Origin: Sceloporus undulatus
Lineage: Eukaryota; Chordata; Lepidosauria; Squamata; Phrynosomatidae
Reading direction: 5' to 3'
Length of the DNA: 64,000 nt
Assembly (NCBI RefSeq): GCF_019175285.1
Contig: NC_056529.1
Coordinates: 1,130,397 to 1,194,396, forward strand
Shown here: positions 44,358 to 55,386 of the stretch, in pieces
Layout of the letters: each line of letters opens with the position of its first letter
Position numbering within the stretch: position 1 is the first letter of the stretch
Program-made: the position numbers and the translations under genes
The notes under the pieces: model-generated
The model's input: only the letters and a program-made list of their open reading frames with translations
Told to the model about the DNA's origin: nothing
Databases searched by the model: none

Positions 44358-47300
44358 ATGGGTTTCGCGGCGGCCTCCGCTGCCCTCGGCGCCGTCAGGG
44401 TGAGATTCGCACCCAGCCCCACAGGTAACAAGCCCGGTCCTTGGCTGCAGCGGTGCTTGAGTTGCGATTGTGTTCCTGCTCTGGAAACCCTCCTGGATCC
44501 AAGAGAAGGGGAGGCTTCGAGGCCCAGCCCTGGTCCCCCGATGGCAGCAGCCCTTGGATACAGGACAGGCCTGGGAGACCTCTTTAAACCTAAGCCCCTT
44601 GCAATGTATGGGAGCACGGCTGTCCTTCTGTGCTTCCGCCTGAACTTCGAGGTATGGAAGAGGCCTGGAGAGTGTCACCTTTACCTTCAGGGCCACTTAA
44701 AACCTATTGCAGCCACACTTTGTAATGCCAGGGAAAGGGCCACCAGTTGTGCATGATGCCTTCAATAACAGAGCACTTAGTACTTGATCCGTACAAGGCT
44801 AAAGAGGGACACAGGAGACTGGACTGGGGTGCATTATTTGCCCCCCCCAGCTGCCATTTGCCCTCAAGGAGGGAATCCCCAGCTGTCAGTGTGTGACTAT
44901 TATCCCCTGAATCCCATAAAGATCACAAGACTCAGGAAAGACGCATCGATTCCAGCAGTTTTTACATCCCTTTTTAAATACCTGCAAAGGTCTCAGTGTC
45001 TCTTCTGCCTGCTTCCCATCATCTGCCTCTGGCCCCTTCAGGTTTTCTGCCAGCTGCTTCCCATGGTCTTCTGGAGGAGCTCTTCCCACCTTCTGCCTTC
45101 AGTGATTTCCACTCTTCTTAGAATCTCATAGAGTTGGAAGAGACCCCAAGAAGGGCCCTGATCCAGTCCAACCCCATTCTTCTGCCATGCAGGAAAGCCC
45201 AATCAAAGCATGCCCATTGACAGATGGCCATCCAGCCTCTGCTTAAAGACCTCCAAGGAAGGAGACTCCATTACACTCCAAGGGAGTTTGTTCCACTGTC
45301 GAAAAGCCCTTACTCTCAGGAGGCTCCTCCTAATGTTGAGCTGGAATCTCTTTTCCTGGAGCTTGCATCCATTGCTCCATTGGGTCCTGTTCTTTGGAGC
45401 AGCAGAAAACAAGCTTGCTCCCTCCTCAATGTGACACCCTTTCAATCAGTTAAACAGGGCTGTCATATCCCCCCTTAACTGTCTCTAAACATCCCCAGCT
45501 CCCTAAGTCTCTCCTCATAGGGCTTCATGATTTCCAGACCCTTTACCATTTTAATTGCCCTCCTTTGGACACACTCCAGTTTCTCCACATCCTTTTTGAA
45601 ATGTGCCCAGAACCCCACAGCCATATAAGTACTGACTGTTTGATAAAACAGTCCAATACGGTGGATCATTTCCACCATTCCAGCTGCTATGGCTGCTGGC
45701 CGTAATGGATGGGGATGATGGGGGTTATAGTCACACTGAGGAATGCCTGGGATGTGGAAGGTTATCCTAAATGGCAACAGTTTCCCCCCCCTGTAAAATG
45801 TAATGGCTTCACTGTCAAGAGTAGGCCTCATTTATGCAAAGTAACCTGGCCTTAGCCTGAGGGAAACATCACCTCTCTGAGGCAATTTTTCTCATTGCAG
45901 CAAGGCCTATGCGTCAGGGGTAAAAGTCAGCACACTGGGAAATGCTTAGATGTGTGTGTGTCTGACCATGAGCATCTAGCACTGAGAAGGACAAGGCTGA
46001 GCAAGCATAGCTGATGCTCATAGCCTCTGATGCCTGCATGCACTAAGCCTGGATGATGAAACATCTAGCTCAGTGATGGTGAACCTTTTAGAAACCAAGT
46101 GCCCAAATTGCAACCCCAAACCCACTTCCTTATTGCAAAGTGCCATGTCCCTCTGGCTTTCCAGTAACAAACACTGGCAAACTCTGTGCTGGGGTGATGG
46201 CACATGTGCCCACAGAGAAGGCTCTGAGTGCCACCTCTGGCACGTGTGCCATAGGTTCGCCATCACTGATCTAGCTGGATTGCACAGGGGGACACTTTAG
46301 AATGTAACACTGGAAGTCACTGGGTTTGGGAGACAGCATGGTCTGAAGGCTGTATAAGCACAGAGGCTTCCAGTGATTGCTTTGTGGGTTGTAGTAGGAG
46401 TTGGTATCCGTTTGTGATCAGTATTATAGCACTGTAAATAAAGCACTTCGGGAGACTTGGCTTGTCTGGTCGTTTATCAGCTGAAGCCTGGCATCGGTTG
46501 CTGAGAGTCCCCAGAGGTTCCTGCATTTCTTCAGTTCCTGGAAGACATCCAGCTGCTGTTCTCTCAACTGAGGACTGAGAACCACATTTCTGAATTTGCC
46601 AGTTTACTCTGCCGTATGCCAGCATTGGTTACAGGGCTCAGATGAGTTGCTGACACTATGACATGCTCATATATATATATATATATATATATCGTGGTTC
46701 AGGCAAGTTTTACCTCATGATTTTGAGGTTCCCCACAGAAATGTGACAGAAATAAATAGAGCCAAGTTTCAAGCCCAGAAATGAAGTATAAACAGTGATA
46801 TAAAGAATAAATAATGGGACTGAGGCAGAAAGGGCTCTGTCCTGGACCCAGTTTGCTATTCAACATCTTTATCAATGACTAGGATGACAGAATTGGGGGA
46901 ATACTTATCACATTTGCAGATGACACCAAATTAGGAGGAATAGCTAATACTCCAGAGGACAGGATCAAAATTCAAAATGACCTGAATAGACTAGAAGGTT
47001 GGGCCACAGCTAACAAAATGAAATTCAACACAGAGAAATGTAAGGTACTGCACTTAGGGCGGAAAAGTGAAATGCACAGATATAGGATTATGGGGGACAC
47101 CTGGGTGAATGAGATTTATACATGTGAAAGGGATCCAGGAGTCCAAGTAGACCACAAGTTGAACATGAGTCAACAGTGCGATGCGGCAGCTAACAAGGCC
47201 AATGTGATTTTAGGCTGCATCAGTAAAAGTATAGTATCTAGATCAAGGGAAATAATAGTGCCACTGTATTCTGCTTTGGTCAGGCCCCACCTGGAATATT

Positions 47301-50300
47301 GTGCCCAGTTCTGGGCACCACAATTCAAAAAGGACGTTGTAAAACTGGAGCCATGTGTCCAAAGGCGGGCGACTAAAATGGTGAAGGGTCTGGAAACCAT
47401 GTGTCAGAACCCTAATATAGAATGGGGATTCTTCCATAAGTTGTTGTTGATTGATTGGATTCTTCCATATTTGCAATTGGAAAATACTGTATGGAAGAAT
47501 CTGGAATGTATGCATGTGTATACTAGAAGAAGCAGAGGGATAAGAAGCAGACTAAGCACTTAGATGGTCTGGCAAAAAGGTTAACATTTAGGCCCCATAC
47601 AGATAGGCCAAAATAAAGCTGCTTCAGGTCACTTTGGAGGTATGCTGTTTAAATGTTGCATGCGTCCTAAGAGTCTGGAAGCCACGCCAAAGCCATGATC
47701 CAGTCTTAAGGACTGGAGCGCAACTTTGATGCAGCTTCCGGACTCTTAGGATGCATGCATCATTTTAACAGCATACCTCTAAAGTGACCTGAAGCAGCTT
47801 TATTTTGGCAGTCTGTATGGGGCCTTAGAGTGAAGATAAGGAATGCAGTGGAGAGGAATGGGAACCATGGTGACGGATAGCCTTTGCAGTTTTACAGTTC
47901 TCAGCCTTGGAAGAGATGCAACGTCTTGGTCACTCACAATGTTAGGCCAGCCTGATGGAATAACTATATGGGAAAAGATTGTAAAAATGAATATCAACAG
48001 GTGGCCTTTGAAGTTATAAGCATGTTGGTGGTTTAATTCAAGGTGATATACTGTTGGGAACAATAAACTGTTATCTTGCTGTTGTGGGGATGTTTGGTGG
48101 GAAACTTATTGTCCATGCAGTGGTTCTCAAAACATCATTTTGGGGGAAGGTTGTCTCTGGAGGTAATTAAGTTGTCAGTTGTGATCTTCGTGGGAATTTC
48201 TTAACCAATGGGTTTGCTGTGGCATTGAGCCAGTGCAGTCAAATCAGTGCCAAACTGGATTAATTCCACAGTGCAAACGAGAGTTTGGTGAATGACAGGC
48301 CTTTTGTCTGAAACTCCCTTGTCCTGCTTTCCTTTTTTTCTGCTCTGCAGGGTTTCTGCACCTGGGGGGCCTGAGGACTGCCTTGTACAACTATATCTTT
48401 GCCAGGAAGCATAAAGGATGCTTCATCCTGCGGCTGGAGGACACCGACCAGAGCCGGGTGGTGCCCGGAGCGGCCGAGGGCATCGAGGACATGCTGGAGT
48501 GGGCAGGTGACCCATCCTCTGTCCACTGCGGCTCTTTCATGCTTCTGGGATGATGGTGGCATCAATTCCGATACCTTAAAAAATAACTGGGATCCAAAAC
48601 ACACTGCAAAAATAATCCAGTGTGAGACCACTTTAACTGCCTAGGCTCAGTGCCAGGGAATTCTGGGAACTGTAGTTTTGTGAGACATTTAGCCTTCTAG
48701 GTCAGAGAGCTCTGGTGCCACAATAAACTACAATTCCCAGGATTCCCTAGCATTGAGCCAGTGCAGTTAAAGTAGTCTCAAACTGGATTATTTCTGCAGT
48801 TTTAAGTGCTAGTTCCTGCTGTGCCTTCCAATGCTGCCTCATGTTCAGATCTCCTGCGGCTTCAGTGATAGAATAAGAGTGTGTTTTGTAGCACAGACAG
48901 TGGACTTTTTGCATTCTGATTTTGTCAAGGCAGCATAACAAATGGTGAGGAGTGCTGGTAGGGATCTGCAGCCCATCACCATCTGAACAGCCAGTGCATG
49001 GTTCCCATACCAGAGTCTACTTTTGATTCTGCCATGGCGTTCCATAGCTGCTGGCGTGATTCCCCCCTTTCTCTGTTGCAGGCATTCCCCCGGATGAGAG
49101 CCCTCGCCAAGGAGGCCCAGCTGGCCCCTACCAGCAGTCCCAGCGCCTCAGCCTCTACAGGGAGGCCATCGAATTGCTCCTGGAGAAGGGCGCTGCCTAC
49201 CGCTGCTTCTGCACCCCACAGCGCCTGGAGCTCCTGAAGAAGGAGGCCCTGAGGAACCGGCAAACGCCCCGGTGGGTTGGCAATGGACCCCTCGCTGGGC
49301 AGATGGTGGTGGTGGGGTCTCACATCATGCCATTTAATATTTTATTTATGTTCTGCCTTTTCTCTAAACGTGGGTCCCTGGTGGTTGTTCCACTATTTCT
49401 CTCTCTTTCCTCCAAAGGTATGACAACAGGTGTCGCCACCTGAGCTCCCAGCAGGTGGCTGAGAAAATGTCTCAGGGCGTTGACCACACGGTGCGATTTC
49501 GCCTGAAGGAGAACGCAGAGCCTTTCTGCGACCTGATCTACGGCTGGAGCCGGCACGAGGTGGCCAGTGTAGAAGGGGACCCTGTGATCCTGAAGAGCGA
49601 TGGGTTCCCCACTTACCACCTGGCCAATGTGGTGGACGACCACCGGATGCACATCAGCCACGTGTTGCGTGGGACGGAGTGGCTGACCTCCACCTCTAAG
49701 CACCTCCTCCTCTACCGGGCATTCGGCTGGGACCCCCCTCACTTTGGCCATCTCCCCCTCCTCCTCAACAAAGATGGCAGCAAGCTCTCCAAGAGGCAGG
49801 GAGACATCTTTGTTGAGGGGTTTGCTCAAGATGGCTGCCTTCCGGAGGCCCTGCTGGACCTCATCACAAACTGTGGCTCTGGGTTTGCAGGTAACTGGAG
49901 CTGTGTATAGGAAGGCAAGCAGACCAAAATGTAGGCCTCCAAAAATGTTTATTTAGGGATGGTATCTGTGGAATACACATTTGCATGTGGCTAATGGACT
50001 ATGATCCTCTAGCTGCCAAAATAAAAGAGGGTGAATACGCAGTAAGGCAATGCAGTTGGGGCATCTGTCTGTTGAAGATGGCTGCAGTCACGCAAAATGG
50101 CTGCCCAGAGCTAGTGCAGCAGCCTTGCTCTCTCTTTTGCAGAGAACCGGATGGGGAGGAAGCTGCAGGATCTGGTGAAGGAATTTGACATGGGCAGAAT
50201 TGAAAGGCACTCTGCTCTCTTGGACCTGGAGAAGCTCACTGAATTCAACAGGTGAGGAATGAATGTTCAGGTGGGGCTGACACTTCTCTGGAGGCCCTCT

Positions 50301-52859
50301 AGCCCTTTTCATTTGGAGGGGACCTGTGAATGCCTTGTAGCAGGTCCTGCTCCAGAACACTTATTTCTCTCAGGATCACTCCCTTCCTGTCTTTTTGTTG
50401 TTGTTGTTGTTGTGTGCCCTTTAATTGCTTCTGATTTAAGGTGACCCTATCATGAGGTTTACTTGGCAAGATTAGTTCAGTGGGGGTTCACCTCACCTTC
50501 CTCTGAGGCTAAGAGAGGGTAACTTGCCTAAGGCAACTCAGTTGGCATCCATGGCCAAAGAGGGATTTGAACCCTGGTCTGCCAGTGTCCTAGTCCAACA
50601 TGAGCTCTCTTTTCTCTTCAGCTTCCCACTTTTCCTCACAGCTTCCCATCTACTTGGAACTGAGGTCCTTTTCTTCTCATGTAAGGGCAAAATGAGGCCT
50701 GTAGTGGTGTGCTAGTGGTGGTGATCACATGTCGCCATTGGCTGTATGTGATGCTCACCTTTTCCCTGATTCTATGATTCTCTGATGCTTGCAGCATTAT
50801 GGGCTCCTTCCACAAAGGTGGCTGGCTCTCTCAGGTGGGATCTAATGAGATCTTTTGCACAGGATCCACCTCTCTCAGAGGATCGGTGACGAGACCTTGA
50901 GGCCGCAGCTGGTGGCAGAGCTGCAGGCTGCTGTGGAGGAAGCCTATGGGCATCAGCTGGTGGATAGAGGGGTCCTGGAGAAGCCCTATGTGGAGCAGGT
51001 GCTCCTCCTGAGGAGAGTAAGTCCGGCTGGGAAGGAACGCAGAGGGGAAGCAAGAGTCCAGGGGGACAGCCTTTCCCCACCAAACAGTCACCTCTGAGTT
51101 GAAGGGGCAAGAATCCTCATTGCTATTCATTTCCCTGCCAAAACATCAGTCTCTTGGTGTCTGGGAAAGCCTTTTGGGAAGGATAACAGAGAAGGGAGGC
51201 TTCTGCTGTTTCTGGTACACCCACCTTGAATCATTCTGCAGAAAAACACATACCAGGTTGTTTTTAGTGCAAAACTGGTGTTTTCATCCCAGAAACCCTC
51301 AGTCTGGAAGTTTTGAGGGAGGGAGAGCATGAAAAATGTGTTTTATGCACACAAAACCACCACAATTTCCATGCAAAACCCCCAATGTATTTCTGTATGG
51401 AATAATTTCCGCAGACACTTCAGAATGTACAAAAATCAGGTGAAAACCACACAGAGATACCTCTTTTATTCCTGCACCAGGAAGAAAACTGCAATCTAAG
51501 ATTTGCATCCTTACCTCTGAGTGACCATAGCCCTGGTCAGTTTGTATTTGGCCTCCTGAATGGCAACATAGCAGTGAAGACAAGGATTGTTAGCTATTTC
51601 CATTGTACGGAAGGTCTCCCAATCCCTTGTTAACACACAGGAGCCCTGTGTGTGTTGCAGTATGGACTCTCTCCTCCTCTGACTCTCAGCTGTCTTTCCC
51701 TTTCAGGGCCATGTCAGCGGGCTGAAGGACTTGGTGTCACCAAAATACGCTTTCTTGTGGATCCGGCCCTCTGTGTCTCATGAGGAACTACAAACAATTT
51801 CAGTTGAGGCAGAGAAGATAGGAATGCTAGTCCTCAGGTAAGTTAGAACTAAATACTGAAGTTCCCCCATGACTTTTGGGGACAGCCAGTGTGGTGTCAT
51901 GGTTTCAGTGTTGGACTAGGACTCTGGAAGACCAGGGTTCAAATCCCAGCTAGGCTGTGGAAACCCACCAGGTGATTTTGGTCAAGTCCCACTCTCTGTG
52001 CCTCGGAGGAAGGCAACGGCAAGCCTCCTCTGAAGAAATCTTGCCAATAAATCCTTGTACCAGTGTGATGTAATGATTCCAAAATTGGACTAGGACTCCA
52101 GGAGGCCAGATTTCAAATCCTCTCTGCTCATCTGTGAGAACCTACTGGTTGTCCAACTTGGACAAATCTCAGCCTCAGAGGATGGTGTCAGATTCTGTCT
52201 GATCAAATCTTGCTGAGATAATCCCATGCCTTAGGGTTGCTATAAGTCAGAAACAATGACAACGTGGGGAAGCAGTGACAGTTGATCTGCCCTGGTCTTG
52301 CTCTGTGGTGTATTCAAGATGCAGATCTGGGGCAAGCAGGGACTGTTTAGAAGCCACCCCAAGCCCAGAGGTTCTCCATGTGGGGCAAGAGAGTTCTGGA
52401 CACCATCAGGGGATGGCTGTTGTTAATGTTCCTTGTGGGGGGGAACCGGTTGCAAGCCCTCCTGAATGCCCGACTTTGGCCTTTGGGCTCTGGCCATGGG
52501 CGGTGACCATGTCCATTCCTTCCCTCATAAGGCTGCTGGAACGGCCGGTGGCTACTCTGACCACGGAGGAGCTCAGCAAAGACCTGCGGCAGCTTCCAGA
52601 GCAGATCAGAGGCACCCCATACAGCAGCGTGATGAAGCTGCTCCGCTTGGCCCTCAGCGGCCAACAGGTGAAACCTCTCAACCCTTCCTCCTTTCAGCAT
52701 CTGCTCTGGAAGGCAGTAGTTACCTTCTTTGGGTTTGCAGAGAGCCTCTGGTGGTAGCATTCGTATCTATTTCAGGAAGGGCCTGCCGTTGCCGAAATGA
52801 TGGTCTCCTTGGGACGCAGAGAGGCCTGCGCTCGGATCCAGAGGGCCCTCTGCAGATGA
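44358..52859 (+). CDS. EARS2: EARS2, mitochondrial glutamyl-tRNA synthetase
   Basis: EARS2 is a nuclear-encoded class I synthetase that charges mitochondrial tRNA-Glu (and, in many eukaryotes, tRNA-Gln before amidation). Exons: 44358-44424, 48351-48506, 49082-49271, 49418-49890, 50143-50251, 50863-51016, 51707-51837, 52532-52667, 52776-52859. They join in phase to 499 residues (human 523). The HIGH-type motif sits in FAPSPTGFLHLGG (residues about 16-29), and the KMSKS-type motif is SKLSKRQ near residue 260. The rest follows human closely ([46 protein letters not shown]). The targeting peptide before the core is short ([13 protein letters not shown]), about 20 residues less than human, and no upstream in-frame ATG was found. 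A poly(A) signal is at 53131. Intron 1 (3.9 kb) is full of repeats. Confidence 0.96.
45121..45650 (-). mobile_element. CR1-type LINE 3' fragment in EARS2 intron 1
   Basis: It runs in reverse from the 3' tip (AGAATCTCATAGAGTTGGAA) through GATGGCCATCCAGCCTCTG, TTCCACTGTCGAAAAGCCC and CCTCATAGGGCTTCATGATT to TTGCCCTCCTTTGGACACAC, which encodes the conserved end of the CR1 reverse-transcriptase ORF ([11 protein letters not shown]). It is 5'-truncated. Confidence 0.88.
46071..46268. mobile_element. hAT-type MITE with perfect 8-bp target duplication (second copy)
   Basis: This 198-bp relative of 19944-20139 is inserted in the opposite orientation in EARS2 intron 1. Its ends are CAGTGATGGTGAACC and GGTTCGCCATCACTG. 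Both flanks read ATCTAGCT (46063-46070 and 46269-46276). Confidence 0.9.
46670..46692. repeat. (AT)n microsatellite
   Basis: About 11 AT dinucleotides in EARS2 intron 1. Confidence 0.8.
46835..47410 (+). mobile_element. CR1-type LINE ORF2 C-terminal fragment in EARS2 intron 1
   Basis: The plus-strand translation gives the C-terminal part of a CR1 reverse transcriptase: [60 protein letters not shown] and [21 protein letters not shown] preceding stretch (FNIFINDLD-like) is in another frame. The fragment lacks both the 5' part and the 3' UTR. It lies in the opposite orientation to the CR1 at 45121. Confidence 0.9.
47591..47824. mobile_element. Full-length foldback MITE, copy C (EARS2 intron 1)
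   Basis: Same family as the two UBFD1 copies. The ends are GGCCCCATACAGAT and GTCTGTATGGGGCC, and the whole element pairs with itself in arms of about 115 bases. The flanks TTA (left) and TTA (right) fit a 3-bp duplication as made by PIF/Harbinger elements; this is tentative. Confidence 0.88.
48597..48805. mobile_element. MITE-like inverted-repeat element in EARS2 intron 2
   Basis: ACACTGCAAAAATAATCCAG on the left mirrors CTGGATTATTTCTGCAGT on the right, with AATTCTGGGAACTGTAGTTT facing AACTACAATTCCCAGGATTC inside. A half copy of the same family precedes exon 2 at about 48222-48285. Confidence 0.8.
50394..50605 (-). repeat. tRNA-derived SINE in EARS2 intron 5
   Basis: Inverted tail TTGTTGTTGTTGTTGTTGTG, then GGTTTACTTGGCAAGATTAG, CTCTGAGGCTAAGAGAGG and box-B remnant TTTGAACCCTGGTCTGCC. 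Nearly full length. Confidence 0.8.
51888..52265 (+). repeat. Two tandem tRNA-derived SINEs in EARS2 intron 7
   Basis: The first copy (51888-52062) has a complete head, GCCAGTGTGGTGTCATGG and GGTTCAAATCCCAGC, and ends at AATAAATCC. The second (52063-52265) starts again at ACCAGTGTGATGTAATG and ends at CTATAAGTCAGAAACAATG. They are diverged from each other, so they are probably independent insertions or an old dimer. Confidence 0.8.
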
Positions 52860-53843
52860 CCATGGAGACACATGATGGAGATGGAGCGAAAGACAAGCAG
52901 TCCGTGGGTTTGGAGGGAAGCTCTTCTTCTGGGTGTCTTGCAGTCCTGGGATTTCAGGACGGGAGGACGATGGTGATGGTGCTTGCGCAGGGACTTCTGC
53001 AAGACTTGTGCGAAGTGCAGCATGCCTCATGGAAAGTGGCAACTTTTGCAAATAAGCTATGGCTTCCTGGTTCTGTGGCCCAACAGGATAGGAACACAGC
53101 TTCAAATGTGATGTTTGTGCACACAGCATTAATAAAGTTGGAAAGCCTGAAGACTACTGAATGGGCATCAAGTCTTTGTGTCTGGCAGTGGGACTCTGCC
53201 TTTCTCGGGGTGGTTTGGACTAGTCCCTGGGCCTGGGCTTCTTCCACACGATGGCGTTGATGCATTTGGCTCAGTGTGGTGGAGTCCTGGCATTGGCAGA
53301 ATGTCTGACTTCTCTGGGCTTCTCTGTCAGAGAGCTCTGGTGCCACAGCAAACTACAAATCTCGGGCTTCCATGGGATGGAGCCATGGCAGTCAAAGCCG
53401 TGCCAAACTGCATTATTTCTGCAGTGTGACAGCAGCCTAAAAGTAGGGTGAGCTGCCCTGCTTCAGTCGGTGTGTTTGTATCCTTAGGTTTGAACGCTGT
53501 GCCAAAGGGAGACAGGCTTTTGGGGGGCGCCTTTTTCGTGGGTGGCCTAGGGCTGGCCTGAGCCCTGGACTCAGGTGGGCTGACAATTGACAAAGCTGCT
53601 TTGGAGCTGACCCAGGTCAGCCTGAAAGGGTGTGTTTGTGGGTCTGTCTCCTTTCCTCCCAGGGGTGAATCTTGTGCCAAGGCGGGGGACAGGCCTTCTT
53701 GCCAGCCTTCCTGAGCCCAGTGTGGCCTAGGGCTGCCCTGAGGGCTGGGCTTGGGAGACCAGGGTCAGTTCCCTTCCCAGCCTGGTCAAGCGGGGAGGGG
53801 CCTGGCCGGACTTCCGAGGGGACGGGCGGAGAAGGCAGCGGTC
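52860..53843. other. EARS2 3' UTR and EARS2-GGA2 intergenic space
   Basis: EARS2 has a canonical AATAAA at 53131-53136. Beyond it lies one MITE-like element (about 53250-53440, inner AACTACAAATCTCGGGC, end CATTATTTCTGCAGTGTGAC). The final 150 bases before the GGA2 start are GC-rich (GGGGAGGGGCCTGGCC, GGGGACGGGCGG) and presumably hold the GGA2 promoter. A pair of related segments (TCCTTAGGTTTGAACGCTGTGCC and TCCCAGGGGTGAATCTTGTGCC region) suggests a local duplication at 53475-53590 and 53640-53750. Confidence 0.5.
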
Positions 53844-54500
53844 ATGGCTCGGGCGGCTCCTCCGGGCGCCTTGGAGCGCCTCCTGCGTGAGTCCAAAGCC
53901 TGGGAAGGAGAAGGGAGGGAGGAAGGAAGGAATGAAAGAAAGAAAGAATGAGGGAAGGAAGGAGGGAAGGAAGGAAGGAAGGAAGGGGGCTCTCCTCTGG
54001 AGATCCCTGGAGTCTGGAGGTGCCCCTCGCCCCTTTCTTTCCCCGATTGACAGATGGGAGGGAAGCCCCCGGGAGTCCCTGTCCTGGGCAGAGTGACCGG
54101 ACGTCATCCTCCCCGCCACCGAGGAGGAGGACAAGATGTAGGACATTCAGGGCAGAATGTAGGACGCCACCCAATCCAAGCAGCAGAGGAATGCTGTCAA
54201 TAGAAACCCACTTTCCAGGGAGCCTTTGCAACAATCATGGCAAAGCCTGCTTCTGGCCATGTATTCCTCCTCCTCCTCCTCCTCCTCCTCCTCCTCCTCC
54301 GAGTGTTTCTCTTCCCTATTAGAAGGAATGCCTGACTCGCAAGACACTCTTGGGCGAGGCAAAGGCACGTGGGGACGGAGAACCCGTGACTCTTCCCTGC
54401 TTGGAGCCCAGTGGAAAGGCAGAGGGGAGGGTCCTTGTCTTGGCTTTGGCCGACTGTGTGTCCCCCTTTGCCCCCTGGCATGGTCTATCACTGTAAAGGA

Positions 54501-54550
<50 letters not shown>

Positions 54551-55345
54551 NNNNNNNNNNTTATATTTCTCACCCGCCAATAAAGATTTACTCCGTCCTG
54601 CCTTTGCCCCCAAAGTGTGGGTCTGTGTCTTCCAGGTCCAGGATGAATAAGAAACAGGTAGGAACCACAGTCTAACCTTTAAATTGTCGAAAGAAGATCA
54701 AGCAAATCAACAGCGTCTCCAAACGCAGTGGGAGCGCATACAGTTTAAAAGCACATTAGTCAGTTAAAGGCCTGTGGAGAGTTTGCGCTTCTTTCCATTT
54801 AATAAAGCAAGTTATATTTTCCCCCGGCAGCAGTCTGCCTCCAGTTTGCTTAAACCATCTGCATATTTATTTTTAACGTTTCCGTCCTCTTTCCAAATGC
54901 AGCCACACACCAAATCAATCCTGATGTTCCCCTCGCTGTGTCTTCAGATCTTTCCAAGTGAAACAGCTGGAAAGCGCAACTGTTTGTGCATCCTCTGTAC
55001 TGTATTCAGTGGGCATCCCTCAATGCAAGAGATGCCCCATTTCGGCCCGTTCCTTCCAGCCGGTCCCTTGTTTTGAACCCAGGGCCCTTTTCAGGTTCCC
55101 AAGGCCTTTGGTCCTCCTGCAGATGTCCCAGACTGCAAAAAGCCCCAATGGCCGGCATGGCTGTTGTCACCCAAATTGTCACCTGAACCATCTGGCAGGG
55201 CTAAGGTTTCCCAACAGGTAACTTTAGAACAGGCAGATAGAAAAGGTCACCCATGTTTTCCAAAATAAAATGCAAGGCACACTAAATGATATCTAAAATC
55301 TGCCCCACCTCAAGCCTTGAGGAGAGGCAGGAAAGAAATAAAATA

Positions 55346-55386
<41 letters not shown>

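Noticed and set aside
51888-52265. tRNA genes suggested by box-A/box-B-like sequences
   Set aside because: The sequences cannot form a full tRNA cloverleaf and continue into the SINE body and CAA-type tail, so they are SINE heads.
53887-54096. Charged GRKEGRKE open frame in GGA2 intron 1
   Set aside because: It is the translation of a GGAA microsatellite.
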